The notes: generated by a model not told the origin, from the letters alone. DNA of 48,256 bases from an archaeon (GCA_028279705.1 JANQNF010000024.1:1-48256), one strand, 5' to 3'. Counted from the stretch's first letter, positions 34,169-44,686 are shown. Numbers and translations: made by a program.

Positions 34169-35008
34169 ATGAGCGAGCTTTACGTCGAGAACCCGCTGGA
34201 ATTCTGGTGCAACAACTACGGTCTTAGCTCTGCCGATGTGGTGTTTTTGGGCGTGCCTTTCGACGGCACAAGTACAGGCAGGGTCGGAAGCAGGGAAGCG
34301 CCGAATGCTATAAGGGCGGCTTCTTATAACCTGGAGACTTACAACGCTTACACGAAAAAGGACCTAAAGGACCTGAAGATGACGGACCTTGGGAACGTTA
34401 TGACCTGTCCTGGCGATACCGACGAATCACTGAAAAGAATAGAAAAGACCGTCAGGGACATCCGCGAGAAGTTCCCGGTAATAGTTGGTGGCGAGCACAT
34501 CATAACGCTTCCCGTCATCAAGGCTCTGGTGAAGGAGCATCCCAACCTGACAGTGCTGCAGTTCGATGCGCATCTTGACCTCAAGGACGAGTACCTCGGA
34601 AACAAGTATTCCCACGTCACAGTGATGCGCAGGATTTCCGAACTGCTCGGCAAGGGTAAGGTAATCCAAGTCGGATGCAGATCGTTTTCGCCTGACGAGA
34701 AGGAGTATGCAAAGAAGAACACCGTACTTAAGACTCCTGAGAACCTGCTCAATTATGACATAAAGGGACCGGTGTACGTAAGCATAGACATGGACGTGTT
34801 TGACCCATCGGTTGCACCCGGGGTGTCCACACCGGCGCCCGGCGGCATGATACCTGAAGAGTTCTTTGATCTTCTAAGGGAAATTGGGAAGAGAATGGAG
34901 GTTGTCGGTTTTGATGTTGTCGAGACGTGCCCTCCCCATGACGACTCCGATATGACTTCAATACTTTCTGCAGAGGTTGTGAAGGAAACGTTACTTGCTT
35001 TCCGGTAA
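34169..35008 (+). CDS. speB: Agmatinase/arginase-family ureohydrolase
   Basis: 279 residues from MSELYVENP. The Mn ligands are present: GGEHIITLP (His), QFDAHLDLKDEY (DAHxD), and SIDMDVFDPSVAPG (DxD) followed by STPAPGG. The family releases urea from agmatine, arginine or guanidinobutyrate; agmatinase is the usual archaeal activity and gives putrescine. The SHGT-type substrate loop is YSHVTVMRR, so specificity is uncertain. TGRVGSREAPNAIR is the normal N-terminal motif. Confidence 0.9.
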   Translation: MSELYVENPLEFWCNNYGLSSADVVFLGVPFDGTSTGRVGSREAPNAIRAASYNLETYNAYTKKDLKDLKMTDLGNVMTCPGDTDESLKRIEKTVRDIREKFPVIVGGEHIITLPVIKALVKEHPNLTVLQFDAHLDLKDEYLGNKYSHVTVMRRISELLGKGKVIQVGCRSFSPDEKEYAKKNTVLKTPENLLNYDIKGPVYVSIDMDVFDPSVAPGVSTPAPGGMIPEEFFDLLREIGKRMEVVGFDVVETCPPHDDSDMTSILSAEVVKETLLAFR

Positions 35009-35014
35009 ACACTT

Positions 35015-35025
35015 GGGGGGGGGGG
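35015..35025. repeat. Run of eleven G
   Basis: An unbroken mononucleotide tract lies between the ends of two convergent genes, after the stop of each. It is the longest such G run that I noticed in the window. It could be variable in length or an assembly artefact. Confidence 0.8.
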
Positions 35026-35028
35026 CAG

Positions 35029-35958
35029 CTAGCTGTCCTTGTTTTTCTCTTCGAGGTCCTTAATCTTGCCCTTAAGTTCGATCATCTTTATTTCCCTTCC
35101 GACCGCAAGCCTGTTGAACCGTTCCAGTTCATCGTTTTTTGATTCCAGGTCCTTTTTGGACTCCTCTAACTGCTTTGTCCTTTCTGCAACTTTCTTTTCG
35201 AGCGTTTTGCTGTATTCTTCTATGGACTTTCTGGATTTTTTCAGGTCCTCAGTCATCTTGTTGAATGCCTGGCCCAGCCTTCCTATCTCGTCATTTGATG
35301 TAACGTCCACCTTGTGGCCGAGTTTGCCCTTCGCAATAGCTTCAACACCTTCATTTATTCTATATAACGGTCTGATGATGACATACCTGAGAATGATGAA
35401 AACGATCGTGATGGAAAGCAGTGTAATTGTCGATAGGAAAAATACGAAATACCTCACTTCTTCGTTTATCCTCTCATCGACATTCTCAAGCGTCATGTCA
35501 AACTCGTACGTGCCCATCAGGCTTCCTGAGACGTGTACGGGGGTGATCACCCGCAAAACCCTCAAATCGTCTACATATGTGAATTTGGTTACCAATACGT
35601 CGTTATCGTAAGAGTTCAAATTTTCAGCATCCGGGATTCTACCCTTCATTCCCTGGTCACTAGAAATGAATATCCTCAATTCGTCTTCTTCCGGTGTATT
35701 CAGGCTTATTCTCAATATCTCCGGGTCCAGCCAGATACGTTTATGGATGTTTGACAGTACGGTTGCCTCGTCTTTCAGGTCATCCTTGTGCTGGATGTTC
35801 GCATCCAGCGCGTATGCAATCGAAGTAGCCTTGAGTATGAAGCTTTGTTCCAGACTGCGTCTATGTTCCCTAATCTCCATGAAAGCAAAAAGAGAAAACA
35901 GAAAAGTGAAAACTATAAAAATGCTTAGTATCATTTTAAATGACAAACTTAGTATCAT
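35029..35958 (-). CDS. Membrane receptor with HAMP domain and coiled coil, no kinase
   Basis: 309 residues. One membrane helix lies at about 8-27, an extracellular sensor domain at 30-170, a second helix at 172-195, a HAMP domain at 197-245 (IIRPLYRINEGVEAIAKG, then SNDEIGRLGQAFNKM) and a long coiled coil at 245-309. The His-box and ATPase domains of a histidine kinase and the methyl-accepting region of chemoreceptors are both missing. The start codon follows the stop of the solute-binding lipoprotein gene without a gap, so the two proteins probably form one sensor. The output is unknown: it may act through a separate partner or be a truncated kinase. Confidence 0.82.
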   Translation of the reverse strand: MILSLSFKMILSIFIVFTFLFSLFAFMEIREHRRSLEQSFILKATSIAYALDANIQHKDDLKDEATVLSNIHKRIWLDPEILRISLNTPEEDELRIFISSDQGMKGRIPDAENLNSYDNDVLVTKFTYVDDLRVLRVITPVHVSGSLMGTYEFDMTLENVDERINEEVRYFVFFLSTITLLSITIVFIILRYVIIRPLYRINEGVEAIAKGKLGHKVDVTSNDEIGRLGQAFNKMTEDLKKSRKSIEEYSKTLEKKVAERTKQLEESKKDLESKNDELERFNRLAVGREIKMIELKGKIKDLEEKNKDS

Positions 35959-36789
35959 TTATTTCAGCCATTTGTCTTCGATTTCCTTGAGCTTACCACT
36001 TGTTTTCATACCTCTTAATATGCGATTTATCTCATCCATCAGAGCGTCATTTCCGATTTTTGTCGGGATTCCGTAGAATTCCTGTGTGAAAGGCTCTCCT
36101 GCTATTTTCAGGGACGGATTCTGTTTGACATAATCGACAGCTGCAACATAATCTATGATCACTGCATCCAGTTCGCCTGATTTCAACTGATTCCAAATGG
36201 TCTCGCCCGTCTCTGTTTCTATGTCTAATGCCAAGTACTCGGTTACAAGTTCACTGTCCGTGTATTTCAGCGCCTCTTCGCTGCTTGTGGTATCTGCCTG
36301 TGCGGCAACTTTTTTTCCATCTAGGTCAGTCGGCATTTTGATCGTTTCATCGTCGCCTCTTATGACCAGTGTCTGGCCTGCGTTGAAATATGGTATGCTG
36401 AACAGCATCTCTTCGGACCTTTCGGGTGTAATTGTCATTGAACTAACTGCAATGTCAAGCTTCCCGGACTTTATGTCAGTGAAAATGTCGTCCCATGCAT
36501 AATCGATGATCTCTGCTTCAACGCCAAGCTGCGATGCTATTTCCTTTGCTATGTCGACCTCCAGACCGATGATCTCCCCGTTCTCATCGAAGAATTCCAT
36601 CACACCGTACGGGACGTCCGTTCCAATGACGATCTTACCACGTTCCTTTAAATCCATAAGAGACGTGTCGGTTACCTCTTCCCCGGTTTCAACCTGCGCT
36701 GTCTGGGTGCAACCGGAAATCAAAAGAACAACGAGCAACAGGACTATATACCAATTTTTCAAGATTATGCACCATTTAATACTATCCAT
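35959..36789 (-). CDS. Amino-acid-type solute-binding lipoprotein
   Basis: 276 residues. The signal peptide ends in the lipobox LISGCTQT, so the mature protein is anchored by Cys near residue 28. The mature part is a family 3 periplasmic binding fold: KIVIGTDVPYGVMEF, GLEVDIAKEIA, IAVSSMTITPERSEE, and DAVIIDYVAAVDY. Such proteins bind polar amino acids outside the cell. No ABC permease or ATPase gene is nearby; the only partner is the HAMP receptor encoded directly downstream, which points to sensing rather than transport. Confidence 0.9.
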   Translation of the reverse strand: MDSIKWCIILKNWYIVLLLVVLLISGCTQTAQVETGEEVTDTSLMDLKERGKIVIGTDVPYGVMEFFDENGEIIGLEVDIAKEIASQLGVEAEIIDYAWDDIFTDIKSGKLDIAVSSMTITPERSEEMLFSIPYFNAGQTLVIRGDDETIKMPTDLDGKKVAAQADTTSSEEALKYTDSELVTEYLALDIETETGETIWNQLKSGELDAVIIDYVAAVDYVKQNPSLKIAGEPFTQEFYGIPTKIGNDALMDEINRILRGMKTSGKLKEIEDKWLK

Positions 36790-36967
36790 ATTCCTTCATA
36801 TATATATTTCGGTCAATTTTCTTGAAATTGAATAAATGTTTAAACATGGGAATTGCCCACCGGACAACTGTCGCTTTCCATACCGGAATAGCGGAAAGCT
36901 ACCCTCCCGTCAGGTTTAAGTACTGCGCGTTGTTTAGTACTTCTTGTTGAATAAGGAGGTAATTTTA

Positions 36968-37375
36968 ATGAATCCTGTTGTTTACTTTGAGATGCCTGCG
37001 GACAAGCCTGGTAGGGCCAGCGAGTTCTACGAGAAGTTGTTCGGGTGGAAGATAAAGAAGTTCGAAGGCGAAAAGGCTTCGTGCGGCGATTACTTTTCCA
37101 TCGAGACGGGCAACGCGAAGATGGCGCTTTGCGGCGGCATCATCCAGCGGCAGGCTGACGGGCACGGTCCGACGATCTATGTCGGCGTTCCTTCCGTGGA
37201 CGAGTACGCGAAGAAGGTCGAGAAGCTCGGCGGGCAGATATGCGTAGAGAAGATGGCCGTTCCCAAGATGGGATACTTTGTGTGCTGCGTGGACACGGAA
37301 GGCAACGGTTTTGCCATATGGGAAGACGACGAGTGCGCGAAGTTCACCGCTGCCCAGGAAAATGAAAGAACTTAA
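36968..37375 (+). CDS. VOC-superfamily (glyoxalase-like) protein
   Basis: 135 residues with two beta-alpha-beta units: VVYFEMPADKPGRASEFYEK, FGWKI and, in the second half, TIYVGVPSVDEYAKKVEK and DTEGNGFAIWED. It is the type of small VOC protein often annotated as glyoxalase or bleomycin-resistance-like. The final Glu-type metal ligand may be in IWEDD. A strong ribosome binding site (AAGGAGGT) lies eight bases from the ATG, unlike most genes here, which look leaderless. GC is high. Both hint at a bacterial origin. Confidence 0.85.
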   Translation: MNPVVYFEMPADKPGRASEFYEKLFGWKIKKFEGEKASCGDYFSIETGNAKMALCGGIIQRQADGHGPTIYVGVPSVDEYAKKVEKLGGQICVEKMAVPKMGYFVCCVDTEGNGFAIWEDDECAKFTAAQENERT

Positions 37376-37425
37376 AAATGACAAATCATGTTCCTGCTGA
37401 GAACAAGTTATGGGGGCAGTCGCCC

Positions 37426-38580
37426 TCACTTCTTTGTTTTTGGCTTTTCAACCTTCTTTTTTGCAGCTGCCTTCTTGACAGGCGCCTTCTTTTCTGGCTC
37501 CTTCTTGGATGCCTTTGGCTTTGCCGCTTTCTTGACCGGCTTTTTCTCATCACTCGCTGCCGGTGGAGTTTCGGAAATGTCACCGAAGAGGTCGTAGGAG
37601 CCTGTTCCTGCGGGGATCACCTGATTGAGCATTATATTCTCGACGATGCCTGAAAGGTCGTCTGATGCGTTCTTGATTGATGCTGAAATGAGGTGCTTTT
37701 TGGTTTCCTCGAATGCTGCCCTTGCGAGCACAGAGGTCTTTTGTCCTGCGATACCGTAACGGCCTATGGCCTTTATCTCCCCTGTGAAAGTCATGAGATC
37801 TGCAAGGAGCATTATGTACCTGACGTCGACGTCTAGGCCCTGTTCATCGAGGGTGTATTTTGCCTGCTCTATTATCGCGTTCCTTGCAGCCTCGACACCG
37901 AGGACGTCCATGACCTCGAAGATGTTGTTGCACGTCGTCTTGTTCGGGTTGACACCTTCAATCTTTAGGACCTTTTTTAGGTTGGAGCCGAGAGTGTTTA
38001 TCACCCATTCCCCGCCGTCCCTGCTTATTATGGCCTGGGTGACGCCCTTTATACCCTTCATGTGCAGCTCGAGCAGCTTGTACTTGAGCTTGTGCAGGTT
38101 CTTTACGTCAAGCGTGGTGCTTGCGACTTTGAGCTCGTGCCCTTCAACATCGACTTTCACCTTCTTGAGTTTTATTGCCTTCTTGATGGCATCCATGTCG
38201 ATTTCGAGCTCCTTTAACATCTTTGGGTCAAGCTTGCATATGATCTCGAGGTTGGTGAGATCTATGACGTCTGAGACCACAAGGTCTTTTAACTTCACTT
38301 CCTTTATGTTTTCTGCAACCTTCTTTGCCTTTTCGGTAGTCTGGAAATCATCAAGCAGGTGGATCTCCATCGTGGGCGTTGCTAGTTCTTTCCTAGCGTC
38401 GAATATCTCTATGATCCTTGGAAGACCAAGCGTTACCTGTATACCCGCGGTACCTGCGAAGTGATACGTTCGCATGGTCATCTGCGTTGCGGGCTCTGAA
38501 AGAGACTGTGCTGCAATGACACCTATTGCTTCCTCTGGACTGTAAAGGTGCTTTTTCTTGCTTATCTGCGAATCAGTCAT
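37426..38580 (-). CDS. rpoA2: DNA-directed RNA polymerase subunit A''
   Basis: 384 residues. The C-terminal part of the largest subunit: [20 protein letters not shown] (bridge-helix end and trigger loop), [25 protein letters not shown] and [18 protein letters not shown]. After residue 330 it continues with an unusual 50-residue Lys/Ala/Pro tail. The start overlaps the end of rpoA1 by eight bases. The trigger loop closes on the NTP during elongation. Confidence 0.97.
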   Translation of the reverse strand: MTDSQISKKKHLYSPEEAIGVIAAQSLSEPATQMTMRTYHFAGTAGIQVTLGLPRIIEIFDARKELATPTMEIHLLDDFQTTEKAKKVAENIKEVKLKDLVVSDVIDLTNLEIICKLDPKMLKELEIDMDAIKKAIKLKKVKVDVEGHELKVASTTLDVKNLHKLKYKLLELHMKGIKGVTQAIISRDGGEWVINTLGSNLKKVLKIEGVNPNKTTCNNIFEVMDVLGVEAARNAIIEQAKYTLDEQGLDVDVRYIMLLADLMTFTGEIKAIGRYGIAGQKTSVLARAAFEETKKHLISASIKNASDDLSGIVENIMLNQVIPAGTGSYDLFGDISETPPAASDEKKPVKKAAKPKASKKEPEKKAPVKKAAAKKKVEKPKTKK

Positions 38581-41050
38581 TTACGTCACCCCATTCTGAC
38601 TTTGAAGGATCGACACCGTCTTCCCCTGCAACGAACTGTATTATGTGACCGTTTGAATTCTTAACGGACATGTTCGGGTTGACACGCAGGTCCTGGAGGG
38701 CGTTTACAAGCCTTCTCTGCATGTAACCGCTCTTTCTTGTCCTAAGCGACTTGTCCATAAGACCTTCACGTCCGTTCATTATGTTCCAGAACAGCTCGGT
38801 CGGACTGAGCTCCTGCTTGAAGCCCTGCTTTACGAAACCATGACCGTCTGCTGAAAGATCACCCTTCTTGAAGTGAGGGAGAGTCCTGTTGAAGTAACCC
38901 CTCTTTATCCTCTGGCCGAGGATTGCTTCCTGGCCTACGCACGCGGCCATCTGTGTTATGTTGATAAGCGAACCCTTTGCACCGGAATTCGCCATTGAAA
39001 CTATGTCACTTTCCTTTATCTTCTCCTTGACTATCTCCGAGACGTCGTTTAGTCCTTCTGCAAGCACGTTGAGTATCTGGGTTTCAAGCGACTGCGCTGC
39101 AGTAAGACCCGGAAGTATCTTGAGTTCGTTCTTTCCGTACTTGTCGATGAGGGAATCGGAATTTCTTTCAGCCTTCTCTACCCTCTTTTTCACCTCATCC
39201 ATCACGTCTGCTGTCAGGTCGAGGTCGGATATGCCTATGGAGAAACCCCTGCCTGCAAGGTAGGAGACACCAAGCCTTCCGCAGTTGTCTATGAACGTCT
39301 TTATCTCGTCAGTGTCCACGAGGCCGTGGAGCCTGCTTATGATTTTTCCCTTGAGCGCGCCGACTGCGGCTGCGTCTATTGTTCCCTTCGTGAGCTTGCC
39401 GTCCTTTATCTTGACCCAGCAGTCGAACTTGCACCCATCGTTGAGGCACTTCTCGCACTGCACACAGCAGCTCGATCTGAATTCTATGTTAAGGCTCTCG
39501 GGAAGCAGGAGGCTGAATATATCCTTTCCGGTGAAATGTTCCTTGTCTGGAAGATCCATCCTTATTCCCGCCCTGCTGAACATGTCAAGCGTTTCTCTTT
39601 TACTGAACTTTTCATCACCTCTGGTCAGGAGATACATGCCGGATATCTGGTCAAGGTCGACACCTATCAGAGGTCCTCCAAACCTTGGTGATATTATGTT
39701 GTTTTTTACATCCACCAGTTCTGCAGCCTCCACTCTCGATTCTTCTGTCTGAAGTGCGTGGAGGTTCATCTCGTCACCGTCGAAGTCTGCGTTGTATGGC
39801 GGACAGACCTGCGGCGATATCCTGAACGTCTTGTGGGGCATAACCCTTACCCTGTGTGCCATTATCGACGGCCTGTGAAGTGAGGGCTGCCTGTTGAAAA
39901 GTACCATGTCACCGTCATAAAGCTGCCTGTCAAGCGACCATCCCGGTGCGAGGTTCTCGATAAGTTCTTCCTTGTTGTCCGGACCGACCTTGATCCTCCT
40001 TCCGTCCGGCCTTTTTGCATAGTTGACCTTGTCAGTCTTGATGAGCTCCTTTATCTGGCTTGTGTTGAGTTTTGTCACAGGGACTTCTATTGTGAGCTCC
40101 TTTGCGATAACGTCGGGCACGCCGACCTCGTTAATGGATATCCTCGGGTCAGGTGAAATCACAGTCCTTGCCGAGAAGTTGACCCTCTTTCCAAGGAGAT
40201 TGCCCCTGATCCTTCCTTCTTTTCCTTTCATCCTCTGGATCATGCCCTTCAGTGGCCTGCCGCTCCTGTGCCTTGCCTGCGGTATGCCTGTCAGTTCGTT
40301 GTCAAAATAAGTCGTGACGTGGTACTGGAGCAATTCCCAGAGGTCCTTTATAATGAAATCTGGTGCGCCGATGTCAATGTTTTCCCTCAGGGACTGGTTT
40401 ATCCTTACTATGTCCACGAGCTTGTGTGTCAGATCGTCTTCGGACTTCTCGCCGCTCTCAAGCGTGATGCTCGGCCTTGCCGTGACAGGTGATATTGGGA
40501 ATAGCGTCAATATGAGCGCTTCGGGCCTTCCTCCCTTGAACCCGATCCTTTTCAGCTCATCCTCTGGAATGCTTTCGAACCATTCCCTTATGTCTTCCGG
40601 GGACAGCTCTTCCTTTTCTTCATAGAAAGTGCTCGGTTTCAGGAACTTTATCTTACCCTTTGCTTCCTTGCAGTGTGGACACTTGCTTGGCGGGTTCCTG
40701 CTCAGGTCCTTTGAACTCTTCTTTTCATCAGGCTTTGAAAGAACCTTGCCGCATTTCCTGCAGCTTATCTTTAGAAGTTTGTAGACAGCTTTCGTGTAGA
40801 GAATGTTTAGTACAGGCTTTGCAAGTTCGAGGTATCCGAAGTGGCCTGTACATTCCCCGATGCCGCCGCCGCACGACCTGCAGTGCAGGCCCGGATCAAC
40901 AACACCGAGTCTTGGGTCCATTACACCGCCTTCCACAGGATAGCCGTCGACATCGTAAAGATCTGATGTCACTATCCTTACCGTTGCGATGTTTTTGATC
41001 ATCTCAGGAGAGAGGATGCTAAACGTTATCTTCTTTACTTTCGATACCAT
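38573..41050 (-). CDS. rpoA1: DNA-directed RNA polymerase subunit A'
   Basis: 825 residues, slightly shorter than the usual 870-900. The N-terminal zinc site is [19 protein letters not shown], and a second is CRKCGKV with CPHCKE. The catalytic Mg loop [13 protein letters not shown] has the three Asp. Funnel and bridge-helix regions follow to residue 825. The stop and rpoA2 start overlap; the ATG overlaps the last base of rpoB. It carries the active centre of the polymerase. Confidence 0.98.
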   Translation of the reverse strand: MVSKVKKITFSILSPEMIKNIATVRIVTSDLYDVDGYPVEGGVMDPRLGVVDPGLHCRSCGGGIGECTGHFGYLELAKPVLNILYTKAVYKLLKISCRKCGKVLSKPDEKKSSKDLSRNPPSKCPHCKEAKGKIKFLKPSTFYEEKEELSPEDIREWFESIPEDELKRIGFKGGRPEALILTLFPISPVTARPSITLESGEKSEDDLTHKLVDIVRINQSLRENIDIGAPDFIIKDLWELLQYHVTTYFDNELTGIPQARHRSGRPLKGMIQRMKGKEGRIRGNLLGKRVNFSARTVISPDPRISINEVGVPDVIAKELTIEVPVTKLNTSQIKELIKTDKVNYAKRPDGRRIKVGPDNKEELIENLAPGWSLDRQLYDGDMVLFNRQPSLHRPSIMAHRVRVMPHKTFRISPQVCPPYNADFDGDEMNLHALQTEESRVEAAELVDVKNNIISPRFGGPLIGVDLDQISGMYLLTRGDEKFSKRETLDMFSRAGIRMDLPDKEHFTGKDIFSLLLPESLNIEFRSSCCVQCEKCLNDGCKFDCWVKIKDGKLTKGTIDAAAVGALKGKIISRLHGLVDTDEIKTFIDNCGRLGVSYLAGRGFSIGISDLDLTADVMDEVKKRVEKAERNSDSLIDKYGKNELKILPGLTAAQSLETQILNVLAEGLNDVSEIVKEKIKESDIVSMANSGAKGSLINITQMAACVGQEAILGQRIKRGYFNRTLPHFKKGDLSADGHGFVKQGFKQELSPTELFWNIMNGREGLMDKSLRTRKSGYMQRRLVNALQDLRVNPNMSVKNSNGHIIQFVAGEDGVDPSKSEWGDVND

Positions 41051-44000
41051 CAGGCGTCACCTACCTCCAGTGTCGGATACATGCACATCGACTTTACCTC
41101 GTCGATGAACAGCTTGAATGCATATGAAGTCTCCACCCATTTAATCTTGCTATCCTTGCATACCTGGCACGCCGACCTGTTGTTTGCCTTGTCGTAAATT
41201 GCGACCATACCGCAGCTTTGGCATATGGGTATTGTCGACTGGTCCGAGTCGAACCTTTCCTTTAGCGTGAGTGCCGATCCGTGTGCCACCAAGCACTGCT
41301 GCTCCATCTCACCAAGCCTCAGGCCGCCCCTCTTTGCCCTTCCTTCCGTGGGTTGCCTTGTAAGAAGCGTCACTGGCCCCCTGGACCTTGCGTGCAGCTT
41401 GTTTGCTACCATGTGGTCAAGCTTGAGGTAGAAGCTCATTCCCGTGAATATCATGACCTTGTAGGCCTTTCCTGTCCTTCCGTCGTAGAGTATCTCCTTT
41501 CCGTCATCCCTGAATCCCGCACCGACCAGAAGCTTTCTTATCTCATCCTCTCTCATGTGGTTGAATGCGGTTCCCTTGATGTCCTTTCCTGTAAGCGCCT
41601 TGGTCTTTCCTGCAAGAAGTTCAAGCATCTGCCCTATCGTCATCCTGCTCGGCACTCCGTGCGGGTTGAATATTATGTCGGGTACGACACCGCTTGCAGT
41701 AAACGGCATGTCCTCGTGGGGTACCATGAGACTCACAACGCCCTTCTGGCCGTGCCTTGAAGCGAACTTGTCACCAAGCTCCGGTATCCTCCTGTCCCTT
41801 ACCCTGACCTTTATCACGTGGTTTCCGTTGGTGCTCTCTGAAACTAGGATCTTGTCTGCTATCCCGCCTTCTCCGTGCCTTATCGTTATTGACGTCTCCC
41901 TCTGGTTCTCAACCCCTGCTGCGAATTCCTCGCCGGAAAGGAACCTCAATGGCGAACTCTTTCCAACAAGAACAGAGTCTGACGTCACGGGCGTTTCGGG
42001 GTTTATTATACCATCTTCTGACAGGTCCTTGTAGGCTTCCTCGCCCCTGTGACCCTTTATGCCCGGTTCAGGAACCGCTATCTCGTCTTCCTGGCCGCCC
42101 CAGTACCTTTTCTTCTCGGTCTCGTAGGTCCTGTAGTAAACTGACCTGAGCAGTCCCCTCTCTATCGAGGACCTGTTCATCACTACGGCGTCGTTTAGGT
42201 TGTAGCCATCCCAGCACATCACGGCAAGGACGACGTTTTGTCCTGACGGGTACTGCCTTAGTATGTCTGATGTCGCAGTGTCGATTATCGGCGACTGCGG
42301 ATATACGAGCGTGTTGAACTTTGTGTCCGTCCTGACAAGATAGTTTGTCACGGGTATTCCTATGGACTGACCGACCATCTTTGCGCCATAATTTATCCTG
42401 TCACCCCTGTTGTATCCGGGATACGGTATGAGCGTTGCCGGAAGCCCAAGCATCGCAAGCGGCGTGACTTCCATGTGAGTGTGCTGCGACGTTAGATTTT
42501 CCGGCTTGAGTGCTATGAAAGAATTTTCCTCTTCCTCTGCGTCGAGGTATTCCATTATGCCGTGTCTCATTAGGTGCGCTGTGTCTATCTCACCGCTTTT
42601 CAGCTTCTTTATCACTTCATCTGAGAGCTTCTCCTTTCCGTTCTCCACTATAAGAAGCGGCCTTCTTGCCCTTCCGGTGTCTGTGTTTATTCTTATCTCA
42701 CCGAATTCTTCATAGTTTACTATGTTCAACTGGTCGTTGATCAGGCCTGCCCTTCTCTTCTTCCTTATACTCTCAGTGACCTTTTTGGGCGAAAATGTCC
42801 TTCCAAGGAAATCGCCATTGAAATAAACGTCATACGCTTTGGGCACTTCCCTCTGAGTGCTCCTTTCCAGTTCAGCCTTTACGGACTTTACGAGCACTTC
42901 TGTTGAGCTCTTGTTGAGTCCCGGGGTTATCTCCGATAACAGTGCAAGGTGCTTTCTGAGACCGATCGAGCTTCCCTCGGGAGTCTCTGCCGGGCACAGC
43001 CTTCCCCATTCCGTCGGGTGTATCTCCCTTGCGCTGAAGTGCTCCTGGGTCGTTGTCAGTGGCGAAACAACACTTCTTAGGTGGGAAACTGTCTTTATGT
43101 AACAGCTCCTGTCAAGCCTCTGGCTCACGCCTGACCTTCCGCCTATCCAGTTTCCTGTGGCAAGTGAAGAAAGTATCTGCTTTGTGACAGCGTTTGCCTC
43201 GACTATTCCCTGAACTGACGGCTGCTGTCCCCTCTTTGTAAGCTTCTGGTAATTGTAAGTCATCTTTGCAATGAGTCCCCATCTTCCAAGAAGCACTGAC
43301 CTGAACAGCTGTGAAAGCAGTTCTCCTGACATGAGAAGCCTCTTGTTTCCGTAATGGTCTATGTCATCCTCTGGTATCATGTTCTGGGATACTGCGATGA
43401 CCTTCCTGACGATCCTTGCAAGGTACATGGCTTTGGCCATCCTGTCAGACTTCTCCTGGCCTATGTGCGGAAGAAGGTATCGGTCGAGTATCTGGTTTAC
43501 CCTCTCTGTCCTGTAATCTTCAGAGACTTTCAGTTTCCTTCCTATAGTGTCTATTGATTCCTCCTCGTCAACTGGTTCTGACTCGTAAAGCGAAACGTAA
43601 AGCTCGTTTAGGATCTTTGGGTCACTGCTAATGTTGTCGCATATGTCCTTGTCCGTTGACATCCCAAGTGCCTTTAGGAGCGTCACTATGGAAAGCCTCC
43701 TAATGTTTGCGAATGAAATTGTGAGAATTCCTTCAGGTCTCCTCTCTATCAGGTGCCTCTGCTTGAACCCGCTCCTTTCGGAATTCACCCTTACGGTGAC
43801 GACGTCGTCGTCCCTCTCGAACACGGGCTTGTTCCCTGCGATTTCCTCTATGAGCACAAGTGTCCTTTCAGTACCGTTCACTATGAAATATCCCTTTGCA
43901 TCATCCGGGTCCTCGCCTGCCTTTATGAGATCATTCTTGGTGACACCGTACGTGGAGCACAGCTTTGATCCCACCATTACAGGCAGGTCACCTACGTGGA

Positions 44001-44382
44001 CCCTTTCTGTCTTCTCCTGGACACCGTTTACTATAGGGGTGATGTTTACCCATATAGGTGCAGAATACGTAAGGTCCCTGATCCTGCATTCGTTTGGGAA
44101 CAGCGGACTCTTCGTGTCAAGCGACCTCTTGTAACCGTCAGCCTCTATGAGGTAGGGGCTTCCGACCTCGACTTTTCCGAAGCTGAGCTTTATGTCACTC
44201 ACGTCAGGCATGAGGTCGATTGTGCCTATCTCGTTTATTATGCTCTGCAGACCGTTCTCCACGAAATTATCAAAAGAATCTATCTGGAACTTCACCCATC
44301 CTTTCTCTTTCTCAATGGCCCTGAACAGATTGATGAAGTTCATAGTCATACCTGCCTGCTTAGTACCTTTAGCTGCTTTCAT
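41050..44382 (-). CDS. rpoB: DNA-directed RNA polymerase subunit B
   Basis: 1110 residues, a single unsplit B chain (some euryarchaea have B' and B''). Conserved parts include the fork loop region (GRLCPAETPEGSSIGLRKHL), the hybrid-binding ELGDKFASRHGQKGV, GQMLELLAGK, and a C-terminal zinc ribbon with CQSCG and CQVCK. It starts in an ATGA overlap with the rpoH stop. Confidence 0.98.
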   Translation of the reverse strand: MKAAKGTKQAGMTMNFINLFRAIEKEKGWVKFQIDSFDNFVENGLQSIINEIGTIDLMPDVSDIKLSFGKVEVGSPYLIEADGYKRSLDTKSPLFPNECRIRDLTYSAPIWVNITPIVNGVQEKTERVHVGDLPVMVGSKLCSTYGVTKNDLIKAGEDPDDAKGYFIVNGTERTLVLIEEIAGNKPVFERDDDVVTVRVNSERSGFKQRHLIERRPEGILTISFANIRRLSIVTLLKALGMSTDKDICDNISSDPKILNELYVSLYESEPVDEEESIDTIGRKLKVSEDYRTERVNQILDRYLLPHIGQEKSDRMAKAMYLARIVRKVIAVSQNMIPEDDIDHYGNKRLLMSGELLSQLFRSVLLGRWGLIAKMTYNYQKLTKRGQQPSVQGIVEANAVTKQILSSLATGNWIGGRSGVSQRLDRSCYIKTVSHLRSVVSPLTTTQEHFSAREIHPTEWGRLCPAETPEGSSIGLRKHLALLSEITPGLNKSSTEVLVKSVKAELERSTQREVPKAYDVYFNGDFLGRTFSPKKVTESIRKKRRAGLINDQLNIVNYEEFGEIRINTDTGRARRPLLIVENGKEKLSDEVIKKLKSGEIDTAHLMRHGIMEYLDAEEEENSFIALKPENLTSQHTHMEVTPLAMLGLPATLIPYPGYNRGDRINYGAKMVGQSIGIPVTNYLVRTDTKFNTLVYPQSPIIDTATSDILRQYPSGQNVVLAVMCWDGYNLNDAVVMNRSSIERGLLRSVYYRTYETEKKRYWGGQEDEIAVPEPGIKGHRGEEAYKDLSEDGIINPETPVTSDSVLVGKSSPLRFLSGEEFAAGVENQRETSITIRHGEGGIADKILVSESTNGNHVIKVRVRDRRIPELGDKFASRHGQKGVVSLMVPHEDMPFTASGVVPDIIFNPHGVPSRMTIGQMLELLAGKTKALTGKDIKGTAFNHMREDEIRKLLVGAGFRDDGKEILYDGRTGKAYKVMIFTGMSFYLKLDHMVANKLHARSRGPVTLLTRQPTEGRAKRGGLRLGEMEQQCLVAHGSALTLKERFDSDQSTIPICQSCGMVAIYDKANNRSACQVCKDSKIKWVETSYAFKLFIDEVKSMCMYPTLEVGDA

Positions 44383-44612
44383 GCTTTCACGACCAATCTA
44401 TAATAAACAGCTTCCCCAGCTGTCTTTGACTTCCTTGTTATTTTTATCACGTTTCCCGGGGCAGCTCCTATGATCTCTATCACAGGATCTGTGACGCGTA
44501 TCTTTGGCAGCTGGCTTTCATTTACCTTGAATTTTTCAAGAACTTCTTCCTTTTGCTTGTCTGTAAGAATCTCGTGCTTTGGAACTAATTCATGTTTCGT
44601 TATCTCTACGAT
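44379..44612 (-). CDS. rpoH: DNA-directed RNA polymerase subunit H, start codon non-canonical
   Basis: 77 residues. The chain LVPKHEILTDKQKEE, LPKIRVTDPVIEIIGAAPG, KITRKSKTAGEAVYYRLV is a full match to archaeal RpoH (eukaryotic Rpb5 C-terminal domain). The expected start lies just before VEITKHELVP, but no in-frame ATG, GTG or TTG occurs from there to the promoter. The codon at 44612-44610 is ATC, preceded by GAGGGTGG, which could be a ribosome binding site. ATC initiation, another rare start or a base error are the options. The stop overlaps the rpoB ATG. Confidence 0.9.
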   Translation of the reverse strand: MVEITKHELVPKHEILTDKQKEEVLEKFKVNESQLPKIRVTDPVIEIIGAAPGNVIKITRKSKTAGEAVYYRLVVKA

Positions 44613-44686
44613 GCAACCACCCTCGAAGCCTGCAAATCCCCAATAACAATGTATAATGGATGAATTAACTAATAAATTATAAGCAA

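Noticed and set aside
35015-35025. Phase-variable G tract controlling the receptor or ureohydrolase
   Set aside because: The tract lies after both stop codons, so length changes would not alter either protein.
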